Shown in pieces: positions 57,117-64,000 of a stretch of 64,000 nt of DNA (position 1 is its first letter; each line of letters starts with the position of its first letter). The position numbers and the translations under genes were made by a program. Location of the stretch: the NCBI RefSeq assembly GCF_031085165.1, contig NZ_JAVHTY010000001.1:1-64000 (forward strand). The letters are read 5' to 3'. The DNA comes from Pseudomonas sp. 102515 (lineage in GTDB: Bacteria; Pseudomonadota; Gammaproteobacteria; Pseudomonadales; Pseudomonadaceae). Under the pieces are notes generated by a model that was not told the origin of the DNA, made no database searches, and saw only the letters and a list, made by a program, of their open reading frames with translations.

Positions 57117-57488
57117 ATGAAGCCAGTGGTAGTGGTTGTCGAAGACGAGAACATGTTGCTCGGGCTGATGGAAGAGGTGCTCGAAGGCGAAGGCTTTCAG
57201 GTGCATACCTTCGGTACCGCGGACCAAGCCTGGGAATACCTGTCGAATGCGCGTCCGACGCCGGATCTGCTGATCACCGACGTCCGCATGCCGGGCGCTA
57301 TCGACGGCCTGGAGCTGGCGCGCCGCGTCAAGCAGCAGCTGCCGGGTCTGCCCATCATCGTCTCTTCGGGTTATTTCGAAGAACTCCAGCCCGAGCGCGC
57401 CCCGGATATCTACTATCTCCCCAAGCCCTGGCGCTTTGACGATCTGCTGGCCGGCTGCTTCCGCTTCCTCAATCAGCGCAAAGGCTGA
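57117..57488 (+). CDS. Single-domain response regulator receiver protein
   Basis: A 123-residue CheY-like receiver without an output domain: acidic patch E9-D10-E11, phospho-acceptor D55 (LLITDVRMPG), conserved S83-S84 and the lysine in YYLPKPWRFDDL. The partner kinase is not in the window. Single receivers act by protein contact or as phosphate relays. It is divergent from the mechanosensitive channel gene. A G-C hairpin without a T-run follows (57503-57520). Confidence 0.88.
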   Translation: MKPVVVVVEDENMLLGLMEEVLEGEGFQVHTFGTADQAWEYLSNARPTPDLLITDVRMPGAIDGLELARRVKQQLPGLPIIVSSGYFEELQPERAPDIYYLPKPWRFDDLLAGCFRFLNQRKG

Positions 57489-57602
57489 TTGCCGCCTTCC
57501 GCGGCCTGGTTCCAGGCCGTGGTCTTCCCTGGGATGGAAGCGGATGGTGTCTGTAATCCTCCAGCACCCCGCCTAAGCTGATTCCATTTCGTTATTTATC
57601 TG

Positions 57603-57618
57603 ACGATCCTTAGATCGT
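57603..57618. promoter_or_regulatory. Inverted repeat upstream of tauA
   Basis: ACGATC-CTTA-GATCGT is a perfect 6-bp inverted repeat 75 bp before the tauA start. It could be a regulator site or a small hairpin; it does not match a CysB/Cbl consensus I can confirm. Confidence 0.25.
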
Positions 57619-57692
57619 TTAGCTTCGCCTCCTCCAGGCATCGAGTCGATGCCGAGGGCGCGCCCCGGCGTGCCTGCCGACAAGGAGGCCTC

Positions 57693-58679
57693 ATGAATTC
57701 GCTCATCAAATCCCTGGCCCTGGCCGTAGGCCTGGCCACGCTCGCAGGACAGGCGACCGCTGCCGAGCTGGTGGTCGGCTACCAGACGGGTGTCGATCCC
57801 TCCAAGGTCGCCCAGGCCGATGGCCGCTACGACCAGGCGATTGGCCAGAAGATCGACTGGCGTCGTTTCAATAGCGGTCCCGAGGTCGTCGCCGCGCTGG
57901 CGTCGGGTGATTTGCAGATCGGCAATCTCGGTTCCAGCCCGCTGGCGGCGGCCACCTCGCGCAAGCTGCCGCTGGTGACGTTCATCGTCTCCGCGCAGAT
58001 CGATTCCGCCGAAGCCCTGGTCGTACGCGATGGCAGCGGGATCGACACACCCGAGCAACTGGTCGGCAAGACCATCGCCACACCCTTCGTCTCCACGTCG
58101 CACTACAGCCTGCTGGGAGCCCTCAAGCACTGGGGTGTGGATCCGACCAAGGTCAAGATCGTCAACCTCAATCCCACCGAGATCGCCGCCGCTTGGCGCC
58201 GCGGTGACATCGATGGCGCCTTCGTCTGGTCACCCGCACTGGGCGAGATCAAGAAGAACGGCAAGGTCCTCGCCGATGCGGCCCAGGTGGGCAGGTGGGG
58301 CACGCCGACCTTCGAGGTCTGGGTGGCGCGCAAGGACTTCGCTGAAAAGCATCCCGACATCATCGCCCAGTACGCCAAGGTCACCTTGCAGGCCTTCGCC
58401 GACTACCAGGCCCATGGCAAGGCGTGGGATGCGCACTCCGAGCAGGCCAGGAAGATCGCCCGGCTGACTGGCGCGGACGCCGCGGACGTCCCTGAATTAC
58501 TGGCCGGCTCGCGTTATCCGGATGCCCAGGCGCAACTCGGGCCGGATCTGCTCGGTGGCGGCACGGCCAAGGCCATCGCCCGCACCGCCGAATTCCTCAA
58601 GGAACAGAAGCGTATTCCCACGGTGCTCGACGACTACTCGCCCTATGTCAGCGCCGAGTACGTCCGCAAGGCCCAATGA
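57693..58679 (+). CDS. tauA: Taurine ABC transporter substrate-binding protein
   Basis: Periplasmic taurine-binding protein. The 328-residue protein has a signal peptide (MNSLIKSLALAVGLATLAG, cleavage near ATA-AE) and the SsuA/TauA-like fold with VGYQTGVDPSKVAQADG, SGDLQIGNLGSSPLAAA and GAFVWSPALGEI. AAGGAGG lies before the ATG. First gene of tauABCD, which imports taurine and desulfonates it when sulfate is short. Confidence 0.93.
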   Translation: MNSLIKSLALAVGLATLAGQATAAELVVGYQTGVDPSKVAQADGRYDQAIGQKIDWRRFNSGPEVVAALASGDLQIGNLGSSPLAAATSRKLPLVTFIVSAQIDSAEALVVRDGSGIDTPEQLVGKTIATPFVSTSHYSLLGALKHWGVDPTKVKIVNLNPTEIAAAWRRGDIDGAFVWSPALGEIKKNGKVLADAAQVGRWGTPTFEVWVARKDFAEKHPDIIAQYAKVTLQAFADYQAHGKAWDAHSEQARKIARLTGADAADVPELLAGSRYPDAQAQLGPDLLGGGTAKAIARTAEFLKEQKRIPTVLDDYSPYVSAEYVRKAQ

Positions 58680-58742
58680 CGATCCCTTTCACGCCGCGAT
58701 TCGCCCCTCTCCGGAGGAGCTTTTTTCCGACAGGAGCCGGTC

Positions 58743-59531
58743 ATGAGTCGACTCACCCTGGAACAGGCCAGCCTCGGATTCGTCCGCGGTGGCCGTCGTC
58801 AACCGATCCTGCAGCGTCTCGACCTCGCGGTGGAGAAGGGTGCCTCCCTGGTCGCCCTCGGTCCATCCGGCTGTGGCAAATCCAGCCTGCTCAACGTGCT
58901 CGCCGGTTTCCAATCCCTGGATGAAGGGCGCGTGCAGCTCGATGGCCGGACCCTTGAGGGGCCGGGCGGCGAACGCGGCGTGGTGTTCCAGGACGATGCC
59001 CTGATGCCCTGGCTCGATGCGCTCGATAACGTCGCCCTGGGCCTGCGCTTGCGTGGGCTGGGTCGCCGGGAACGCGAGGCCAGGGCCCGCGAGATGCTCG
59101 AACTGGTGGGGTTGGCGCACCATGCCGAGCACGCCATCGGCGAGCTGTCCGGTGGTCAGCGCCAACGCCTGGGTCTTGCCCGTGCCCTGGCGGTGGATCC
59201 GGATTTCCTCCTGCTGGACGAGCCCTTCGGCGCCCTCGATGCCCTGACCCGGGAACGCATGCAGGTGCTGTTGCTGGACGTGTGGAAACGCACGGGAAAG
59301 GGCCTGTTCCTCATTACCCATAGCGTCGACGAGGCGCTGTTCCTGGCGACCGAGCTCCTGGTGCTGGACGGGCCGCCCGCGCAGATCGTTCGCCGCCTGC
59401 CGGTGCCTTTCGCCCGCCGCTATCTGGCGGGGGAGCCCGTCCGCGAGATCAAGGCCGATCCCCGCTTCGCCGAGTTGCGCCAGGAGCTGCTCGACCTCTT
59501 TCTACAGGAGTCTCCCGATCATGTCCTCTGA
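58743..59531 (+). CDS. tauB: Taurine ABC transporter ATP-binding protein
   Basis: The cytoplasmic ATPase of the importer, 262 residues: Walker A GPSGCGKSS, LSGGQRQRLGLARAL signature, Walker B FLLLDEPFGALD and switch LITHSVDEALFLA. AGGAG precedes the ATG. Its 3' end overlaps tauC by 11 bases. Confidence 0.93.
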   Translation: MSRLTLEQASLGFVRGGRRQPILQRLDLAVEKGASLVALGPSGCGKSSLLNVLAGFQSLDEGRVQLDGRTLEGPGGERGVVFQDDALMPWLDALDNVALGLRLRGLGRREREARAREMLELVGLAHHAEHAIGELSGGQRQRLGLARALAVDPDFLLLDEPFGALDALTRERMQVLLLDVWKRTGKGLFLITHSVDEALFLATELLVLDGPPAQIVRRLPVPFARRYLAGEPVREIKADPRFAELRQELLDLFLQESPDHVL

Positions 59532-60336
59532 CACCCTGGCAACCTCCCTCCGGGATACCCGGGAACGCCGTCGGCTGCACCTGGACCGCCGCCGCGTGGC
59601 AGCGCTGGGTACTCTGGTTGGCGTGGCGACGCTCTGGTGGAGCGCGACCCACCTGGGTTGGGTGGATACCCTGTTCCTCCCATCTCCCGAACAACTGCTG
59701 GTCGCCTTGCAGGGGTTGCTCGCCGAGGGTTATCTGGACGCCAGTCTCTGGCAGCACCTGGGCACCAGCCTGCTGCGAGTGCTGGCTGCGCTGCTAGCCG
59801 CCGTGCTGACCGCGGTACCCCTGGGGATCGCTATGGGCCTCAACCCGACGCTGAATGCCGCGCTGGATCCACTGGTGGAGTTCTATCGTCCGATTCCGCC
59901 GCTGGCCTACCTGCCGCTGATGGTGATCTGGTTCGGCATCGGCGAGCTGTCCAAGGTACTGCTGATCTATCTGGCGCTGTTCGCGCCCTTGCTGATCGCC
60001 ACCGTGGGTGGGGTGCGCCGGGTCGATCAGGCTCGACTCCAGGCCGTGCGTTGCCTGGGCGCCTCGCGAGGGCAGGTGGTGCGTCACGTCATCCTTCCCA
60101 GTGCCTTGCCGGACATCCTCACCGGTCTGCGTATCGCCTTGGGCGTGGGCTGGTCGACCCTGGTGGCCGCTGAACTCATCGCCGCCAATCGGGGGCTGGG
60201 CTTCATGGTGCAGTCAGCCGCCCAGTTCATGGCCACCGATGTGGTCGTGGTGGGCATCCTGCTGATCGCCAGCATTGCCCTGTCCATCGAACTGGGCCTG
60301 CGCGCTCTGCAGCGGCGCTACGCCGGCTGGAACTAA
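59521..60336 (+). CDS. tauC: Taurine ABC transporter permease
   Basis: A 271-residue inner-membrane permease with six predicted helices and the EAA-type loop ([24 protein letters not shown]) before the last helices. The overlap with tauB implies coupled translation. The N terminus is Arg-rich and cytoplasmic. Confidence 0.92.
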   Translation: MSSDTLATSLRDTRERRRLHLDRRRVAALGTLVGVATLWWSATHLGWVDTLFLPSPEQLLVALQGLLAEGYLDASLWQHLGTSLLRVLAALLAAVLTAVPLGIAMGLNPTLNAALDPLVEFYRPIPPLAYLPLMVIWFGIGELSKVLLIYLALFAPLLIATVGGVRRVDQARLQAVRCLGASRGQVVRHVILPSALPDILTGLRIALGVGWSTLVAAELIAANRGLGFMVQSAAQFMATDVVVVGILLIASIALSIELGLRALQRRYAGWN

Positions 60337-60346
60337 GGGGGCAGCG

Positions 60347-61198
60347 ATGACCATCACCTTCGAACGTCTGAGCCCAGCCCTCGGTGCACGCATCCATGGC
60401 CTGGATCTGCGCGAGCCCCTGGATGCGGCTAGCCACGCCGAGCTGCACCAAGGATTGCTGGAGCATCAGGTGCTGTTCCTGCGTGACCAGTTGCTCACGC
60501 CGCGCCAGCAACGGGACGTGGCGGCCCATTTCGGCGATCTGCACATCCATCCGATCTATCCCAGGCATCCCGAGCAGCAGGAAATCCTGGTGCTGGATAC
60601 CGAGTTGAACGACCTGCGCGACAATGCGCTCTGGCATACCGACGTGACCTTCATCCAGACGCCGCCACTGGGGTCGCTGCTCAGCGCGCGCCAGGTGCCT
60701 CCCTATGGCGGCGATACCCTCTGGGCGAGCAGTTCCGCCGCCTATGCGGCGTTGTCCGCGCCCCTTCGCGAGTTGCTCGACGGTCTCAGCGCCTGGCATG
60801 ACCTGAGCAAATCCTTTCCGTTGGAACGCTTCGGCCATACGCCAGAAGGCTTGCAGCGTTTCGACGCGGCACGCGCTGCCAACCCGCCGGTGCGCCATCC
60901 GGTGGTGAGGGTGCACCCGGAAACCGGGTGCAAAGGGCTTTTCGTCAGCGCCGGCTTCACTACCCGGATCGCCGAGCTGGAAGAGGCGGAGAGCGAGGCG
61001 CTGCTGCAACTGTTGTTCGCCCACGCCGCCCGACCGGAATTCCAGGTGCGCTGGCAGTGGCAGGCAGGCGATCTGGCCTTCTGGGACAACCGCATCACTC
61101 AGCACTATGCCTGTGACGACTATCGTCCGCAGCGGCGCGTGATGCACCGGGCGACCATTCTGGGGGACCGTCCATACGGGCCGGGCGAGAGGGTGTGA
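60347..61198 (+). CDS. tauD: Taurine dioxygenase
   Basis: An Fe(II)/2-oxoglutarate dioxygenase that oxidises taurine to sulfite and aminoacetaldehyde. The 283-residue protein has iron ligands H97 and D99 (WHTDVTF) and H253 (TQHYACDDY), with the 2-oxoglutarate-binding arginine in MHRATI. These match E. coli H99/D101/H255. AAGGGGG lies before the ATG at 60347. Last gene of tauABCD; an imperfect hairpin without a T-run follows. Confidence 0.95.
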   Translation: MTITFERLSPALGARIHGLDLREPLDAASHAELHQGLLEHQVLFLRDQLLTPRQQRDVAAHFGDLHIHPIYPRHPEQQEILVLDTELNDLRDNALWHTDVTFIQTPPLGSLLSARQVPPYGGDTLWASSSAAYAALSAPLRELLDGLSAWHDLSKSFPLERFGHTPEGLQRFDAARAANPPVRHPVVRVHPETGCKGLFVSAGFTTRIAELEEAESEALLQLLFAHAARPEFQVRWQWQAGDLAFWDNRITQHYACDDYRPQRRVMHRATILGDRPYGPGERV

Positions 61199-61243
61199 TG
61201 ACCCATCCCGCGGCAGGGATGGGCCAGCGTCTCAGCGGGGAGA

Positions 61244-61378
61244 TCAGGCCCCCAGGACGTCGACCAGCCCCAGGACGAAGAACAGCACGATGCACACCGC
61301 CGCCACGACGACGAGGATGAAGCGCGGATCCTTGATGGCCTTCCATATGGCCTGACGATTGCTGCACGACCTTTCCAT
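61244..61378 (-). CDS. Small single-span membrane protein, 44 residues
   Basis: An open frame of 44 codons starting MERSCSNRQAIWKAIKDP followed by a hydrophobic helix of about 23 residues (FILVVVAAVCIVLFFVLGLV) and ending DVLGA. GGAG lies seven bases before the ATG. A charged N terminus then one helix is typical of bacterial small membrane proteins. Family and role are unknown. It sits between tauD and the flavoprotein gene and is too short for most gene callers. Confidence 0.6.
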   Translation of the reverse strand: MERSCSNRQAIWKAIKDPRFILVVVAAVCIVLFFVLGLVDVLGA

Positions 61379-61480
61379 GACGCCGCTCCAGGAGGAAAGC
61401 CGGCGAGCTTAAAGCATCGCCGGGGGTGGCGAACAGCGGGGCAGGGCGGCCCTCGTCGGCATTTCTGGCCGCTTCGGCCC

Positions 61481-62704
61481 CTAGGCGACGCCGATCTTCC
61501 ACTGCGGCGGTGGCGGCGTGCCGTTGACCGCGAAGTCACCGACGATGCGATCCTTGTAGATGCGCGGGTTGTGGGAGGCGAGGGTACGCGCATTGCGCCA
61601 GAAGCGATCCAGTCCCTGGGGTCTCAGCGTGGCCGAGGCGCCCAGGGCGTCGAACAGGCGTCCGGACGCGTCGATGATCAGGTCCGTGACCACATTGAGC
61701 GACTGGCAGACCTCCAGTTCGGCCAGTTCCACCGCGCGATCCTCGGCGGCCTGGTCGTCCGTCTGCCTGAGGTCATGCACGCGCTGCAGCGCCTCGGCAT
61801 TCTTCAGGGCGATCACCCCGGCGCAGTAGGCGGCGCTGCGCACCTGGCCTACCACGGCGAGCACCTGTGGATCCTGGCTGACACGGTCGGCATTACCGAT
61901 GGTGAAGGTGCGGGTACGAACGGCGACTGCGGCCGCTACCTCGCTGCTCATGGCGCGCCCCATGCCCGCCAGGTTGGCGAGGTGAAAGACCTGGAAGAAG
62001 CCGGGCGAATAACGGAAGCGCTCGCCCACCGGCACCACGTCCGCAGGCTCAATGCGCACATTGCTGAAGGTCGCCGTGCCACTGGCAGTCAGGGTCTGGC
62101 CGAAGCCATTCCAGTCGTCCGCCACCTCGACGCCGGGGGCATCGCGGCGGACGGTGACCATGACGCGATTGCCGGCGTCGTCGGTGGCGCCTACGTCGAT
62201 CCAGTCCGCATAGAGCGAGCCCGTGGTATAGAACTTGGTGCCGGAGAGCAGCAGGGCGTCACCCGCCCGGCGCACGCGGGTACTGAATTCGGCGCGCCGG
62301 GCATCGCCGACCTCGCTGGAGGCCGGGCCCAGGGTTTCACCCGCGGCGATCCGGGCGAACCAGCGGCTGCGGCGGTCCTGATCATCGCTGTTGAGCAAGC
62401 CTTCGACAAAGCCCATGTGGCCGCGCAGCGCCTGGACCAGATTGGAATCCGCCTCGCCCAGTTCGATGAGCAGGGCGAACAGTTCCGGCAGGGTGACGCC
62501 CGCGCCGCCGTACTCGATCGGTAACCGCAAGGCGGTGAAACCGGCGGCCTTGAGCCAGGCCAGTTCCTCGACCGGCAGTCGCCGCTGCACCTCGCGGTCT
62601 ATCGCACCCGCGCGGATACGGTGGAACAGCGGCTGAAAGCGGGCCGAGAGTTCGGCGTGGCGCGCGGAAGGGCCGGCGCCCCAGCCTGCGGAAATGATGC
62701 TCAT
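61481..62704 (-). CDS. Acyl-CoA dehydrogenase-like flavin monooxygenase (DszC/SfnB type)
   Basis: A 407-residue flavoprotein with the N-terminal helical domain, middle beta-domain (GTKFYTTGSLYADWIDVGA) and C-terminal bundle ending RTLASHNPRIYKDRIVGDFAVNG. This tail is typical of reduced-flavin-dependent monooxygenases such as DszC and of SfnB-like sulfur acquisition proteins rather than beta-oxidation enzymes. Position beside tauABCD supports a role in using organosulfur compounds. Substrate unknown. Confidence 0.85.
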   Translation of the reverse strand: MSIISAGWGAGPSARHAELSARFQPLFHRIRAGAIDREVQRRLPVEELAWLKAAGFTALRLPIEYGGAGVTLPELFALLIELGEADSNLVQALRGHMGFVEGLLNSDDQDRRSRWFARIAAGETLGPASSEVGDARRAEFSTRVRRAGDALLLSGTKFYTTGSLYADWIDVGATDDAGNRVMVTVRRDAPGVEVADDWNGFGQTLTASGTATFSNVRIEPADVVPVGERFRYSPGFFQVFHLANLAGMGRAMSSEVAAAVAVRTRTFTIGNADRVSQDPQVLAVVGQVRSAAYCAGVIALKNAEALQRVHDLRQTDDQAAEDRAVELAELEVCQSLNVVTDLIIDASGRLFDALGASATLRPQGLDRFWRNARTLASHNPRIYKDRIVGDFAVNGTPPPPQWKIGVA

Positions 62705-63330
62705 GGGAAAGGAGATCCTTCTGGTGGTGTCGGGAGAGATGCGAAACGGGCGCGGTCAGGACGGGCCGTCTCGGCCTGGGCTGCGCTGGTGCGGCCGACC
62801 AGGGCGATCGCCGCCAGCAGACGGCGGCCGAAGCGTTTCACGACCGATACCTGAGCTACGGGACGGTACCGGTAGACGGTGTTAACCCGTCTCGACGCTT
62901 GCCCGCTGGCCTTGCACGGGACTCGATCGGGGAAGGGTGGGCAGGCTCACCAGTACGGAACATCTTGTTGGATAAAAGCATGGCGGACTTTGATGGGCGC
63001 AAAATTGGCTCAAGTCTAGAAGGCGCTTAAAGCAAATGGCCAGTTTTCAAAAGTACTAAGGATATGTCTAGAATTATCGCTCGCTAGAAGTGTTGCTCCG
63101 GCAGCAGTTGGCCTGGCATGGAGAATTATTTATAAGTTCATGATTTTAATGGCCAGTCTGAGTGATGGGTAGATGCTGAGGAATTACAGAGGGAAGACGT
63201 TGAATATCGGGCTATTGAATGGGTGGCAGCGCCGAATGACATCTTGTTCATGAAGTAATGCCTTAACGATATTTCACTTCTCGATTGTTTTTTCCTAGGG
63301 TCGCCTTTGATTTCTGGTTATCAGGGCCCT
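62705..63330. other. AT-rich spacer, possible island edge
   Basis: About 630 bp without a convincing gene. The part nearest the flavoprotein gene has normal GC, but 62960-63300 is clearly AT-rich compared with the rest of the window (for example AATTATTTATAAGTTCATGATTTT near 63122). It contains many stops in all frames. It may hold promoters for the two flanking genes or be foreign DNA. No repeats or tRNA are seen. Confidence 0.55.
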
Positions 63331-63333
63331 GTG

Positions 63334-64000
63334 GTGACTGTCTATCTCGATACGCGGCATCGCCGCTTGGTCAAATTACTCCTGCATACGTCCACCGCCC
63401 GAAGCGAGTGGCCTACCTGGGGGCTGGTTGCGGGTGTCTACGCGAGCTGGCTGATGCTCGTCCTGGCCTGGCCGCTGCTTGGCTACTGGACCCTGCCACC
63501 GCTGATCCTGGTCGTCGTGCTGCATCAGTCGCTGCAGCACGAGTTGATCCATGGTCATCCCACGCGATGGCCCCGGGTAAATGCCCTGCTGGCCTATCCA
63601 CCCCTCGGTCTCTGGTTTCCCTTTCCGCTCTATCGCGACAGCCATCTGGCGCACCATCGGCGCGAGAACCTTACCGACCCAGACCTCGATCCCGAGAGCC
63701 GCTATGTGGATGGTGAGGTCTGGGAGCGAAGAGGACAGGCCGGACGTGCGTTGCTCTGGCTGGACAAGACCTTGCTCGGGCGTGTCCTGGTGGGACCGGT
63801 GTTGTCGTTGCACGGCATGCTGGAGCTCGAAGTACGGCGCTGCCAACGTGGAGAGCGGGACGTGCTGGGCGTCTGGCTGATCCACCTGACACTGTGTGCA
63901 GGCCTGCTCCTGGCGATCCACTGGCTTTCTGGAATGCCCCTGGCGGTCTATGTGCTGGGGGTAGCCTGGCCGGCGCTGGCCTTGGCGCTGATCAGATCCT
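63334..64000 (+). CDS. Fatty acid desaturase family protein (partial, 5' part)
   Basis: The frame is open to the window's right edge (about 222 codons). Two membrane di-iron histidine motifs are visible: HQSLQHELIHGH and DSHLAHHRREN, the boxes of fatty acid desaturases and beta-carotene hydroxylases. Hydrophobic segments flank them. The third His box lies beyond the window. A GTG at 63334 with AGGG seven bases upstream is chosen; GTG 63331 and TTG 63307 are alternatives. Substrate unknown. Confidence 0.8.
   Translation, partial: MTVYLDTRHRRLVKLLLHTSTARSEWPTWGLVAGVYASWLMLVLAWPLLGYWTLPPLILVVVLHQSLQHELIHGHPTRWPRVNALLAYPPLGLWFPFPLYRDSHLAHHRRENLTDPDLDPESRYVDGEVWERRGQAGRALLWLDKTLLGRVLVGPVLSLHGMLELEVRRCQRGERDVLGVWLIHLTLCAGLLLAIHWLSGMPLAVYVLGVAWPALALALIRS

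Noticed and set aside
61201-61222. CCCATCCC/GGGATGGG hairpin after tauD as an intrinsic terminator
   Set aside because: No T-run follows on either strand, so it is not called as a terminator.
63285-63716. A 143-codon forward frame at the right end
   Set aside because: It is out of frame with the desaturase, whose two histidine boxes show the true frame.

Overview
The window is about 64 kb of GC-rich chromosomal DNA from a gammaproteobacterium, almost certainly a Pseudomonas. The evidence is the run 5S rRNA, gacA (TTG start), uvrC, pgsA, tRNA-Gly/Cys/Leu, together with Pseudomonas-like versions of ahpCF, galU, gor, ligD/ku and a glycogen-trehalose locus whose gene order resembles the PA2151-PA2165 region of P. 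aeruginosa as I remember it. A relative of P. oryzihabitans/psychrotolerans is possible, but I cannot prove it from the sequence. There is no prophage, CRISPR array or intact insertion sequence.

Layout. 1-4374: end of an rRNA operon, a repeat-bearing spacer with a candidate short terminated RNA, gacA-uvrC-pgsA and three tRNAs. 4378-9083: small unknown genes, chaC with an overlapping 56-residue Trp-rich protein, the ahpC-ahpF peroxidase system and a mercaptopyruvate sulfurtransferase. 9200-13469: a sulfur amino acid block (serine acetyltransferase, cystine ABC transporter, D-cysteine desulfhydrase). 13538-18702: a queuosine-precursor transporter under a preQ1-I riboswitch, an aldo-keto reductase, a CTP-synthase-like amidotransferase homologue, a lipoprotein and galU. 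18830-22109: glutathione reductase, an SBF-like transporter and an AraC regulator, followed by a 161-bp palindromic MITE-like element. 22276-25287: a tightly overlapping four-gene operon of unknown purpose (acyl-CoA-dehydrogenase-like flavoprotein, PIG-L deacetylase, NodS-like methyltransferase, glycosyltransferase). 25405-28847: the NHEJ pair ligD-ku. 28992-31968: xdhC, an in-frame MocA-CinA fusion, and nadE.

32423-55316 is the centrepiece: a complete maltose-1-phosphate/glycogen/trehalose locus. The forward arm is glgE, treS-maltokinase and glgB plus a PL7-like protein. The reverse arm is glgA, then treZ-malQ-treY-DUF2934, then glgX-ybhP-clsB-ybhN, with stop/start overlaps inside the two polycistrons. 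TreY/TreZ release trehalose from linear glucan. TreS-Mak turns trehalose into maltose-1-phosphate. GlgE and GlgB rebuild branched glucan, and GlgX/MalQ debranch and rescue oligosaccharides. A strong AlgU/sigma-22-type promoter match before glgE, and a mechanosensitive channel beside glgA, fit an osmotic or desiccation stress role. 55663-57488: MscS-type channel and a lone receiver protein. 57693-62704: tauABCD taurine uptake and desulfonation plus a DszC/SfnB-like flavoprotein. The right end is an AT-rich spacer and the start of a fatty acid desaturase cut by the window edge.

Most likely to be under-described: the four-gene operon at 22276-25287, the MocA-CinA fusion, the PL7 protein lacking catalytic residues, the 161-bp palindromic element, the riboswitch, and the possible short RNA before gacA.
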